From assembly GCA_002104895.1 (NCBI GenBank), contig MCFG01000157.1:1-64000 (forward strand): a stretch of DNA of 64,000 nucleotides, written 5' to 3'. Origin of the DNA: Anaeromyces robustus. Taxonomy: Eukaryota; Neocallimastigomycota; Neocallimastigomycetes; Neocallimastigales; Neocallimastigaceae. Below the pieces are notes generated by a model, which saw only the letters and a list, made by a program, of their open reading frames with translations, ran no database searches and had not been told where the DNA came from. Positions 12,225 to 32,069 of this stretch are shown in pieces. Numbering within the stretch: position 1 is the first letter of the stretch; every line of letters starts with the position of its first letter. A program made the position numbers and the translations under genes.

Positions 12225-12487
12225 TATTTGTAAATATTTATATTAATTTCTTTTTGTTATTCATCATTTATTTATTATTGAATACTTTAATTTTTTAATA
12301 TTTTAGCCTGGTGTAAGTGGTAAATATTATAATTATAATTATTTTATATCCTTATTTATAATATAATTATTTATAAGATTTTTTTTTTTGTACAAAAAAT
12401 TTTTCATTATTTAATAATATTAAGAGCAAATAATTAATAAAATATAATTAAAAAAGAAATAGAAAAAAAAATTTATCTGTCGCTTTA

Positions 12488-12518
<31 letters not shown>

Positions 12519-12980
12519 AATAATTATATAATTTTAATATTTTAATTTATATATTTTTTATATATAATAAGCATTCGTAATATATATAAAGTAAATTGAT
12601 AACAATATATAGAATTAATAATAATAACAATAATAATATATATATTTTAATAAATATAGTTAATTTATTTTAATCATTTTTTTATATATAATTATTTACT
12701 ATTTACATTTCATTGTAATTCCAAATTAATATTATAGATTATATAATTCTTTTTTTTTTTTCATAACCTATTTTTTATAAATATATAAGGTATATAACAT
12801 TAATAATTTTATAATATATATATGTAAAATTAAATAAAAATATATAATAAGGAATTAAATTGCACACAATAATAAATTATTATATTGATATATTATGCTA
12901 ACTTTTTTTTTTAATTAAAATTTTTAAAAATTGTTTATTAATTTCATTTAAAAAAAAATAGTATTTTTTTAAAATTAAAC
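11088..12980. other. Intergenic region upstream of CK2 beta
   Basis: AT-rich spacer with a short CAAA run at 11120-11143, TTTA runs at about 12190-12230 and poly-A/T tracts. No gene, tRNA or conserved motif was recognised. It should contain the membrane-protein 3' UTR and the CK2 beta promoter. Confidence 0.7.
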
Positions 12981-14757
12981 ATGGAAGTATCAAGTGGATC
13001 AGATTATACTCGGTATATCTTTAATTTCACACAATTTTTATTATCAATATTTTTTTTTTTATTGTTATTTGAATATTATTAATTATAAATCTATTTCATT
13101 TTAAAAGTAAATAAATTGAATTCATAACTTGAATAATAATAAAAATAAAAGTAAAAATATTCTATTACATTACACATAAAATAAGAAGAAATGAATTTAA
13201 TATATTGAAGTTAAAATCAAAAATTTATAATAAAATGAAAATTATATAATTAACAGATTATTAAAGATTGTTAATATTGTAAATAATAAGATTTACAAAT
13301 ATTATTTAAATTTCTTGAATAAATAATAATTTAAATAGATATTTTATAATATTTTTTTATCGTAATAAAATTATAATTTTAGAAAAAAACTTTGGAATAA
13401 CAACTATATATTTATCAGTAGTAAAAATATGGAAATTAAAAAATTATCATCAAAAAAAAAAAAACTTAAATTAATAAAATCATTGATAATTTTTAAATCA
13501 ATATTATTATATTCATCAGTTTAAATATAGGAAAGTTTTTTTTTAAATCAATATCATTATATTCATCAGTTTAAATATAGGAGCTTTATGATATATATAA
13601 AAGTTAAACAAATATGCATATATGCAAAACATACACAAAATGAAATTAATTATTGTATTAAATCAATAAATAAAAAAAAAGATTTAATAAACAATTGAAA
13701 TTTAAAATAAATTTATTTGTAGTGATAATTATTAAAGGAATTTATTTACATTATACAATTATAAAATAATTTAAAATCAATAAAGATTTTGTAAGCTTCA
13801 ATATAATTATAAGATAAATTAGATTAATATTTACAGAAAATATAGAACAAATAGATATATATTTAAATTATTTAAACTTTATGACATTATTACTTTTATC
13901 ACTATATATTAATTATACTATTAAATATTATTATTTTTATAAATATTTAATAAATTATAATAATATTTTCTTTTTATTTATTTTTTTTTATTTTTTTATT
14001 TTTTATTTTTATTAATAATGGTTTTATAGTTATTTAATACTTATCTTTATTTTTTTTTAATATATAATATTTTTTATTTTATTATATAAAATATATATAA
14101 TAAAATAAAATAAAATAAAATAGTTACTGGTTAGAATATTTTTTATCTATTCAGGGTCATGAATTATTTTGTGAAGTAGAAGAAAGTTATATATTGGATA
14201 GATTTAATTTAACAGGATTAAATACTGAAGTTGAACACTTCCATTATGCTCTTCAACTTATAACTGACTCTTTGGAAGAAGACATTGAAGATGCTAATTT
14301 ACGTCATGAAATTGAAAAATCAGCTGTAAAATTATATGGCTTAATACATGCTCGTTATATTATAACAAATAGAGGTTTAGCAAGAATGGTAGAAAAATTT
14401 AGACGTGGCGATTTCGGTAAGTGCCCACGTGTTTTATGCCAACGTCAACATGTATTACCAGTAGGTCTTACAGATGTCCCATTCCAAAAATCTGTTCGTT
14501 TATATTGTCCACGTTGTGAGGATATATATTTTTCAAGTAATAAGAAACATAATTGTATTGATGGTGCTTTCTTTGGTACTACATTCCCACATCTTTTACT
14601 TCAAGTTTACCCACAATTTATCCCAATAAGAACCCAAGAACGTTATGTTCCAAAGATTTTTGGTTTCAAAATTCATGCAATTGCTGAACAACATAGAAAA
14701 CAAGATGAAGTTTATAAAGAAAATATGAAAAGAATAGAAGCAGTTCCAGAAGAATAA
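12981..14757 (+). CDS. CKB1: Casein kinase 2 regulatory subunit beta
   Basis: Regulatory subunit of the CK2 Ser/Thr kinase tetramer, controlling catalytic-subunit stability and substrate choice. Exon 3 (14155-14757) encodes 200 residues that follow CK2 beta end to end: GHELFCEV, DRFNLTGLN, the acidic loop SLEEDIED, YGLIHARYI(I)TNRG, GDFGKCPRVLC, then the second zinc pair YCPRCEDIY and the dimer-interface DGAFFGTTFPH, ending KIFGFKIH. All four zinc cysteines are present. The start ATG at 12981 follows an in-frame TAA at 12939, and exon 1 reads MEVSSGSDYT. The middle exon near 13383-13418 is problematic: its Trp-containing frame (KKLWNNNYIFIS) and its in-phase donor (reading YLSV before gtaaaa) are in different frames. 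The first about 30 residues are therefore uncertain. Identity is secure from exon 3. Confidence 0.95.
13491..13582. repeat. 50-bp direct duplication in CK2 beta intron
   Basis: A roughly 42-base block beginning ttttaaatcaat and ending tttaaatatagga is repeated with a 50-bp period (13491 and 13541), with one interior base difference. Confidence 0.88.
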
Positions 14758-15688
14758 TTTTCATATTTAATATTAAACGAAGTTTTTAAATTTAAGCAAG
14801 ATATAATTAAAATAAAAAAAAAAAAGAATTAAATGAAAAAGGTTAAAATAAAATAAAATAAAAAAGCAAAAAAAAAATAAAAATAAAAATAAAAAAATAG
14901 AAAAAAAAAGAAAAAGAAAAAGAAATCTTAATATTCATAATAACAATAATAATAATAAAGTAATAAATAAATAAATAATTATAGAATAAAGAAAAAAAAA
15001 TTTTTTTTCTTCATATGATTAAAAAAAATATTTATATATTTATAAAAATAAAAAACAATAAAAAACAATAAAAAAAGCAAATTAGTAACAATATTTTGTT
15101 AAAAGTTTTTAAAGTAATTAAATAATCATTAATATCGATATTTTTATTAAATAAATAAAAATAACACAAAACATTAATAATTAATAAATAAAATTAAAAT
15201 AATAAAATATAAATATAATTAAATAATTAATAATTTTTTATAGTTTATATATATATATAGAATTTTTATATGAAAAAAAAAAATATAAATAATATAAATA
15301 ACATTTAAAATTTTCTTAGTTCTTTTTTTTTTTTTTTTTTTTACTAATTCTTGGTTAAATTATTTAATTATTGGTAAAAATAATGTTTTTTTGTTAATCC
15401 TTTTTTATTTTTTTTTTTTATAGACTTATCATGTGATTTTTCACATGAATGTTTTTTATTAATTCTTGGTTACATTATTTAATTATTGGTAAAAATTTTT
15501 TTTTTTTTTTTAAATTATTAATGAAGATTTTTAAAAATGTGTATGTGGCGTATTAAATCATTTTCTTTATCTATGTATATTAGTATTTGTTTATAAAATT
15601 TTTAATCTTTAATAGATATTATTAAACAATTTATAATATTAAGATAAATCATAATATATAAAATAACACAATAATTTTAAAATTTGAA

Positions 15689-15719
<31 letters not shown>

Positions 15720-16092
15720 ATTCCTATTTAATTAATTAATTATTTATTTTTTATTTAATTATTTTTATTTTGTTTTTTTTTTTCTTCTCTTTTTTTTTTT
15801 TTGCTTTTTTTTTATATATATATATATATCTTTATATTGCAAGCTTTTTATATATATAGTTATATTTATTTGTAAATAATTTATTAATACAATTTATTTT
15901 TTGTTTACCCTTCTCTTATAATATGATAGTATTTTGATTATACTATCAATTATATTTTTCATAAAAAAAATTTTTTTTTCTTAAAAACTTATTAAATATT
16001 ATTTCTTTTTATATAAATTTCTTATATATACTATAATTTGATATTATATTATATATATTTTATTATTATTATTATTTTTATATAAAAATTGT
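14758..16092. other. Convergent 3'-3' spacer between CK2 beta and AICAR transformylase
   Basis: Holds the 3' UTRs of both genes. It contains A- and T-homopolymers and a direct-repeat pair with a palindrome between the copies (separate entry). No coding frame was seen. Confidence 0.7.
15345..15495. repeat. 36-bp direct repeats flanking a perfect 8-bp inverted repeat
   Basis: The block beginning taattcttggtta and ending attggtaaaaat occurs at 15345-15380 and 15460-15495 (115-bp offset, one difference noted). Between them, 15429-15448 is tcatgtga-tttt-tcacatga, a perfect 8-bp stem with a 4-base loop. Confidence 0.85.
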
Positions 16093-18652
16093 TTAATGGT
16101 GGAAAAGACGACAGTTAGTGAAACATAAAGTCATGTTCTTGTTGTTAGCTTCTTCAATAACAACTGGATCTTGAACTGAACCACTTGGAGCAGCAACATA
16201 TTTAACACCACTTTGACTAGCACGTTGAATATTATCTGGGAATGGGAAGAAAGCATCACTACTAACAACAACATCAGTATTCTTACTGATCCATTCCTTC
16301 TTTTCTTCAGCAGATAACATTTCTGGTTCAGTTTCAAAGCATTGTTTCCAGTGTTCTAAGTTATCAATTTGGTTAGTAATGTATTGATCAATACAGTTAG
16401 AACGTTCAGCACGCTTAACAGTCTTCTTGAATTTGAAAGCAAGAATCTTTGGATGGAAACGGCACCAAACATTATCAGCTTTGTCACCAGCTAAACGAGT
16501 ACAATGTACACGACTTTGTTGACCAGCACCAAGACCAACAACCATACCATTCTTAGCATAACAAACAGAGTTAGATTGAGTGAATTTAAGAGCAATAGTA
16601 GCAACAATTAAATCACGAATAGCAGATTCTGGAAGATTCTTGTTGGCTGAAACAATGTTATTAAATACATCCTTAGTAATCTTTAAGTTGTTTCTCTTTT
16701 GTTGTAAGTACATACCAAAGACTTGACGAGTTTCCATTTCTTCTGGTTCGTAGTTTGAATCAATTTGAATGACACAGTATTTACCTCCTTTCTTCTTTTT
16801 TAAAACTTCTAAGGCATCAGCATTGTAACCTGGAGCAATGATACCATCAGAAACTTCACGAGAAATAATTTTAGCAGTAGCTAAATCACATGGATCAGAA
16901 AGTGCAATCCAATCACCAAAGGAAGACATACGGTCAGCTCCACGAGCACGAGCATAAGCACAAGCTAATGGAGTTAATGGAACAGTAAGATCATCAACCA
17001 TAAAGACTTTAGCTTCATCAGCAGATAATGGTGTACCAACAGCAGCACCAGCTGGGGAAACATGCTTGAAGGAAGCAGCTGCTGGAAGACCAAGAGCTTC
17101 CTTTAATTCTTTAACTAATGGGTAGGAATTGAAAGCATCTAAAAGGTTAATGTAACCTGGACTACCAGATAAAACCTTGAATGGAAGTTCAGATTTGGTA
17201 GTGTAGACACAAGCTGGTTTTTGGTATGGATTAGCACCATAACGAAGTTCTAATCTTGAAACACCTTCGGAATATTGTTTTCTGAAGTATCCAGAAATAG
17301 CAGTATCGTATTCAGCAGTGTGAGAGAAAGCTTTAACAGCATATTTATTTCTGAGTTCTTGAGAAATAGCAGCTTTACCAGTTTCTTGATAATTTTTCTT
17401 TAAAGCAGCAAGGAATTCTGGATAATCATTTGGATCACAAAGAATAGTGACACGAGCATGATTCTTAGCAGCAGCACGAAGAAGAGTAACACCACCTTTT
17501 AATAATTATTATATTTTAATTTCAGTCCAATTTTATTTAATTTTTTTCAAATTTATATTTCATTCATATTTCAAATTCCATTTTATATTTAATTCATATT
17601 AAAATTTCATATTTCGATTTTATATTTCATTTTTATTTTCCAATTCCACATTTTAATTTCATTTTAAATATTTAAATATTTTATTTTATATATTAAACAA
17701 TTAAAATTATTAATTAAATTATGTTAGTTTTATTTTGTTTTAAATTGATTTATTTATGATTAAAAATTATTATCAAATAACTATATAAATCTTTTATCAA
17801 TATTTACCAATATCAATTTCTTCAACAGCTTCTGGAATAGTTACATCTGGTCTAGCAACACATTTTTGGAATGGGTAAAGATTACAAGCAACAAAATCGA
17901 TCATATTGTAACCTCTGGCTTTCATTTCTTCAATATCAGTTGGAATTTCTCTAGCTAAAATACCTATATATACAATATCAATAACACATTTTTTAGAAAG
18001 TTAATTTAAATTTCATTTATATTGTATCTAGACTTTTTATTTATTTATTATTTTATTATGTTATTACCTCCATGAACAGCTGGATGAAGAGTCTTAACAC
18101 GGCCACCTAACATTTCTGGAGCTTTAGTTATATCAGCGACATCACTAAATTAAATAATTATTACATTTATTTTATTTATTTTTAAACAATAATATATTTT
18201 ATAATTATTTATTTTGTTTAAACTTTTTTTGAATTCTTTTATTTTTTTTATTATAATATATATAGTTTCTATTAAGAATATAAATATTTACATGACAGGG
18301 AGTCCAGCTTCACGAATGGCTCTAGATGTACCTCCAGAAGCAACTAAAGTAACACCAACTTCATTTAAACCTTTAGCTAAGTCAACAAGACCGGTTTTAT
18401 CAGATAATGAAAGAAGGGCTATTTATAAAACCATAAATATAACAATAACATTAAAATAACATTTTTTAAGATTAATATTATATTTTAAATATTTTTATAA
18501 AGAAGAAGAAAAAAAAATAATATATATGTATAATTTTTAATATTATCATATTTATAAATTATAATAATAATAATAAAAATAATAATAATAATAAAAATTT
18601 TATTAAATTATTAATATATTATAATATTAATATTACCGTATCTAGTATCCAT
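16093..18652 (-). CDS. ADE16: Bifunctional AICAR transformylase / IMP cyclohydrolase
   Basis: Catalyses the last two steps of de novo IMP synthesis: formyl transfer from 10-formyl-THF to AICAR, then ring closure. Exons in coding order: 18652-18637, 18418-18292, 18144-18068, 17963-17808, 17495-16093, giving 592 residues, the usual length for eukaryotic ATIC. The N-terminal cyclohydrolase domain shows [54 protein letters not shown] and NLYPF. The transformylase domain shows [65 protein letters not shown] and [14 protein letters not shown], ending [10 protein letters not shown]. It is transcribed divergently from the first nicastrin gene. Yeast has two paralogues (ADE16 and ADE17), so the symbol marks function, not strict orthology. 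Confidence 0.98.
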
Positions 18653-19598
18653 TTTACTATTTAATATTTAATAAGTATTTAATTGTAGTGAAGAAAAAAA
18701 AATAAAGATTTGGAAAATTTCATATAAATATTTTTGAAAATTTTCAAACCAATCGTTTTTCTTGAATGTATTAATCTAAATTATATAATAATAAATATTA
18801 ATAATCGATTTTAATTAAATGTAATATATATTACATATATGTAAATATATATAAACTTTTTTTTTAAAAAAGAAAAAATCATATCAAAATCCATGAAAAT
18901 CAGTCAATAAATTTATTAAAATTTTTATAAATCGGTCACATGATACGATAAATAAAAACATCAATATATATATTTATAATATTTATTATTCTTTCTTGTA
19001 CTGTTTAGAAGATGTTTTAATTGACTATATTAATACTATTATAATTAAAATTAGGTATTATTATGTTATTATTTTGTATTATTATCCACGTGATTAATTA
19101 AATTTAATTAAATGATAATACAGAAAAAATATAAATAATAATTATAAAAAGGTATTAATCATAATTATATAATAAAAATAATAAATAAAAAAAGAAAAAA
19201 CAGTAATAAAGAATAAAACAAAACAAATATAAATATAACAAATATAAGTATTTAAAAGCAAGCTTTAATAAAGAATAAAACAAAACAAATATAAATATAA
19301 CAAATATAAATATTTAAAAGCAAACTGTAATAAAGAATAAAACAAAACAAATATAAATATAACAAATATAAATATTAAAAAGCAAACAAATATCGAAAAA
19401 ATAAAATAATAAAAAGCAAACGAAACAATAAGGACAATTGTATAATAAAGAAAAATATATAATAATTAAAATAAAAATTTTACTATTATATATTACATAA
19501 TATTTCAAATTCCCAAATTATTAAATATATAAATAATATATTGAGAATGTTAAATTTATTATAATATTTATATAAATATCTATATATAATTCAATAAA
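18653..19598. promoter_or_regulatory. Divergent promoter region with two E-box-like motifs
   Basis: Shared 5' region of the purine gene (minus) and nicastrin 1 (plus). It contains gtcacatg at 18935-18942 and cacgtg at 19087-19092 (minus strand atcacgtg). Both fit the RTCACRTG consensus of Cbf1-type bHLH factors. A 62-bp tandem repeat also lies here. Function is inferred only from motif and position. Confidence 0.4.
19204..19388. repeat. Three tandem copies of a 62-bp A-rich unit
   Basis: Copies start at 19204, 19266 and 19328 with taataaagaataaaacaaaa. They are nearly identical except near their ends (gcaagctt, gcaaactg). They lie 210-395 bp upstream of the nicastrin 1 start. Confidence 0.94.
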
Positions 19599-23368
<3,770 letters not shown>

Positions 23369-23546
23369 TTTCTTTATTCTATAATTATATTATTATTAAT
23401 AATAATAATGTTAGAATTTAAATAATTAATATATATATATATATATATATATGAAGTTTATATAATTCTTATAATATGATAAAATAAATGATAAAATAAG
23501 TATTAATAGATAAACTTATAAAACTAAAGTATTTAATTTCTATCTC

Positions 23547-23583
<37 letters not shown>

Positions 23584-23906
23584 TTAACTATTATATACCT
23601 CAATTTTGTTATATTATAATATTTTATTTTATATGTATATTTTAATTCAATTTTAAAAAAAAATGTAACCTAAATACATATATATCTTAATAATAAAATT
23701 AATAAAAATATTTATCAAAAATATATATTATATTTGATTAAGTAACATTAATTTATTATGGATTTTCAATTTAATAAATTATTAATATATAATATGAATA
23801 TTTTTAATGAAAAATATTTTAAACGAATAAAGTAAAAATAAATAAAAAGAAATAAATAAAAGTAATAGTAATAATAATATTATTAATACTATTACTAATA
23901 ATGATA

Positions 23907-23944
<38 letters not shown>

Positions 23945-24387
23945 TAACAATAAATAAATAAATAAATAAAATAATAATAAAGCAATAACATCAATAATAA
24001 ATAATAATAATAATTATAATTATAATTATAATAATAAAGCATTAGTAATAAATAATTAATATAGAAACGACAAAATAAGAGTAGAATTGCAAATGAAACA
24101 TTATATATAATAATATTGATAATTTATAATATATAAAAAGATCAATATTATAAATTTATTTCATTCGTAAATAAAACAACATATAAATAATATATAATTA
24201 ATATTATATATATTATCTATAAAACAAAATATTTTAAAACATATTCTAAGAAAAGAAAATAGAAAATCATACAATAAAAAAAAATAGAAACATATAATAA
24301 ATAATTATCATTTTATTATTTTTTTCAATACAATTTCATTTTTTAAAAAATATACAATTATCAATTTTGTTTAATTGATACATTCCA
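23369..24387. other. Spacer between the nicastrin copies
   Basis: 3' UTR of copy 1 and promoter of copy 2. It contains AAT/AAC/AAAT runs at about 23907-23968 and an AT dinucleotide run near 23430-23452. No gene was seen. Confidence 0.7.
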
Positions 24388-28257
<3,870 letters not shown>

Positions 28258-28969
28258 AATAATTATTCTTTAAATGTTTTATTATAATTTTTATAATAAT
28301 CCTTATATATTTAAACTTTATTTTATCGTTTTTATAAATATTTAATGATATATATGTTTATTTTAATAATTAAAATAATAAAAATCGTCTTTAATATATA
28401 TATATATAATTATATTACTTTAAAAAAAAATTTTAAGCTAATCCAATTATAAATATATTTTATTAAAATCACTTTATTTTAATATAATTCAAAACATTTT
28501 ATATTGAATTCTATATTAATAAAAAATAATACACTATAAAACTGTAAATTAGGAATATATATATATATATATATTTTATTATATTATTTTATTTTTAATA
28601 GTTTTTTATATTCTTTTAATTATATATAAAAAAATTTTATTTGTTAAAAATTGTATTTCTTATATCTTAAAATGAATTTTTTATCAATTAACTAAAAAAT
28701 AACTTTTTTTAATATATATATTTATTTATATAATATATAATTAAATTATTTTTATTTTTTATTTTTTTTTTTTTTTTTTTTTATTTTTATTTTCTTTTTA
28801 TTATAATAAATATTTTAGATTATTTTCCCTTAATCTTTTTATTTAATTTTTCTTATCAATTTATTTATTCTTTTAATTTTTTTTTTTTTTTTATTTTCTT
28901 TATTTTTTTTTTTTATTTTTTTTATATTTTTTTTATTTTATTATATTTTATTATTATTATTATTATTAT

Positions 28970-29011
<42 letters not shown>

Positions 29012-29471
29012 ATTTTTTTTTTAATTATTATTATTATTATTATTAATTTTTATTTTTAATTATTACTTTTTTATTGTATTAATTATTTTTACTATTATTA
29101 ATATTTCAGTAATTAGAAATTTTTAATTTTATTATTTAATCTATTAATAATGGTTTATATTTAATTGAAAAAAGGCTTAAAGCAATTTTCTATTATATCC
29201 TTTAAGAAAAGAATTTTTATTTAAAAAAGATAAAAATAAAAATTAGAAAATATATATATATAATAACGACAATAGATTTTATTAATATAATAAAAAAATT
29301 TTTAAAAAAACTTACCATTTCTTATATTTATATATATTTTATTTTTTATTTTTATTTTTTTATTTTTTTATTTTTTTTTTAATTTTGATTATATTTTATT
29401 TTATTTTATTTAATTCAGAAATGTCGATTTTATATATATCGAAACCCGGCGAAGTCGGGGATGACGGATAT
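28258..29471. other. Convergent 3'-3' spacer between nicastrin 2 and SEC24
   Basis: Dominated by T homopolymers and TTTA/ATT runs (28760-29060). The only G/C-rich island is the hairpin beside the SEC24 stop (separate entry). No coding frame was seen. Confidence 0.7.
29424..29459. other. Two adjacent inverted repeats, one GC-rich, just past the SEC24 stop codon
   Basis: cccggc (29445-29450), loop gaa, gtcggg (29454-29459) forms a 6-bp stem with one G-U wobble when read as plus-strand RNA. Read on the SEC24 (minus) strand the wobble becomes an A-C mismatch. Directly beside it, tcgat (29424-29428) and atcga (29438-29442) can also pair. Such G/C density is unique in this otherwise extremely AT-rich spacer. 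It lies about 12-50 bases downstream of the SEC24 stop, in its 3' UTR. Function unknown. Confidence 0.6.
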
Positions 29472-32023
29472 TTATGATGAATACTTAGCAAGCTGTAATA
29501 AATTTAAAATTTAATTTATAATTTATAATTAATATATAAAATAAGTATATTTTTATAAATTATTTATATATCTTATAAAAAATATAATATTAATTAATAA
29601 TTTATATTTACTTGTTCTCTTAAATGAGAAAGGAATTGTGGATATGAAAGTTCACTATCTAATTTATCTTCAACCATATGTGAAATGAACCATCCTCTAT
29701 TATTATCTTCTTCTTTAACAACATAAACATATGGTAAATTATTGTATGATATTAAACGACTCTTACGTATAAATTCTATAATGTTGTTTATACGAGTAGC
29801 ATAATCATTATTTGGGGTTGGTAATGTAGTCTATTAATTAGATTATTTTAATTAAAATATTATTATTAAACATCAATAATATTTAATTAAAATTATCGTT
29901 TAATAGTAAAAATAATAAATATATAAATAACATTTATGCATTTTATAATTTTAACTTAAATAATTAATTACCTTTCCAGAAGGAATAGCTTCATATGGTT
30001 TTTGGAATAAAGCGTTAACTAATTCTGGATTAGAACCACGTGATAACCAAATAATAATATGTTGAGAGTTATCAAGTAAATATATACCATCTTGAGTCAT
30101 TCTTTGCATAGATAAGTTAATTCTTGGTGGCATATAAACTTCTGAAGTATTTGGAATTGGTAAACCAGTCTTTATCATTATAATTGTTAATATAAAATTA
30201 TTTTTATTATATGTAGATAATATAATTATTGTCATCGATAAAAAAAATAAAAAAAATTTTTAATAACAATTATAAAATTATATTTAACATTATATGAATA
30301 ATAAAACAATAATAATTACATTAGCGTCTAATATATGAATAGCATATAATTTACTGTAAATATAAGCTAAAGAATTTTCTATTGGAGAACCTAAAAGAAC
30401 AGATAAAGCAAATGAACGAATATCTGATGGAATATTACCGCGACGGAAAGCAATCTAAAAATAAATATATTATTTGGTATATTTAAAATATTAATATTAA
30501 TAATTTTAAATATTTTTTAACTTATATTTATATATATATATATATTCTTACATTCTTTAATAAGGCTTGAATTAATACAGGTAATAAAGATAAATTATCA
30601 ATAATAAGAAGTTTTGAGGCTTGACCAGATGAAGTAAATGCTTGTTTATAAGCTCCCATAATATCAACGCAAGTACTAATAATTAAATTACGTGCATCTT
30701 CCAATTTATCAGTAATAGTTTTTTCAACAGCTATTATAATAATATATTATGTTATAAATTTGTATAATTATATACATATATATATTGGTAAAAAGGTTTT
30801 ATATAAAAATATATTATAATAATATAATAAAAAAAATGAAATAATAAATATATGAAAAAATAATAATTATTAATATTATTATTACACAGTATATAATTCA
30901 TAATAATAATTTAAATTTACTATTTATATTTTCAAAGTTGATTTTACCTTTCTTAGCAGTAAGAACAGCAATAGCTCTTGGATCAGCATTTGCAAATACT
31001 TCAGTTAAATTGTTAGTGACTGGAATAACATTAGTAACAACACGAATACGTCTTTCACCTTTAAAATTTAACGGAAAAGAAAATATATAAATAAATAAAT
31101 AAATAAATAAATAAAATATTTTATATAAATAGGGAAAAAAAATAAAAAAAATTTATTTTAAAAATATTACCATTGTTACTAGTATGCAAAACAGCAGCTT
31201 GGAAACAAACATATTTTTCACTAGTAAGATCTTTATCAATATTAACTTCTAAAGCATAACAATTATCTGGATTAACATTTGGAAGTTGAATCAAATCAGT
31301 AGCCATAAGAAAGAAGTTACCATAAGTACCTTTAATAGTAAGACCTCTACTTGTTCTAATTCTTAAAACAGCTTCTAAACCAATCTTCTTACTTAAGAAT
31401 CTATTTAATTCAGAAGAGAATTTAGTAGCATCTTCCGCACGACTAGCATCAAATCCTGGATAGAAGTATACTGAACCACCAGTAAATCTTGGTAAAGTAG
31501 CTAATTATTATTTTTTTTAAAAAAAAAATAGTTAATAAAAATATAATAGATATAAATATCATAATTATATTATTTAATAAATGATAAAAAAAATATATAT
31601 TATATATGATTAGATCATAACAGCATACAGATTGTAGCAACATCAGTGTATTGACCACTGAAAATGAAAGTATCAACACAAATTTGTTTTTTCGAACAAT
31701 CGAGAGCAAAGTCCTTATACCAATGATCAGCTGGTTGTAATAAAGTACTTTCCTATTTGATTATAATAATATTTTAATATTCTTTTTAAATGTATTTATA
31801 TTATTAAAATAATAATTATTATATGAATATGAATACTTACTTTTGGAGTATTGTAAAGAGATGGATCTTCACGTTTCTTTAATGAATTCTTACCACAATT
31901 TGGAATATTTGATTGGAATACAGCAATTTTACCTCCAATTGGACCCTATAATTAAAATAAAATAAAAAAAATTTTTTTTTAATTTATTTCTATTTCTATT
32001 ATATATAAATAATATTTGCGAAA

Positions 32024-32069
<46 letters not shown>

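Noticed and set aside
18214-18459. 81-codon plus-strand frame
   Set aside because: Antisense of ADE16 exon 2 plus intron sequence; the minus strand carries the conserved cyclohydrolase motifs.
29460-29490. C/D box snoRNA candidate (atgatga on the plus strand)
   Set aside because: The C-box-like atgatga overlaps the antisense of the SEC24 stop exon and no D box or paired termini were found nearby.
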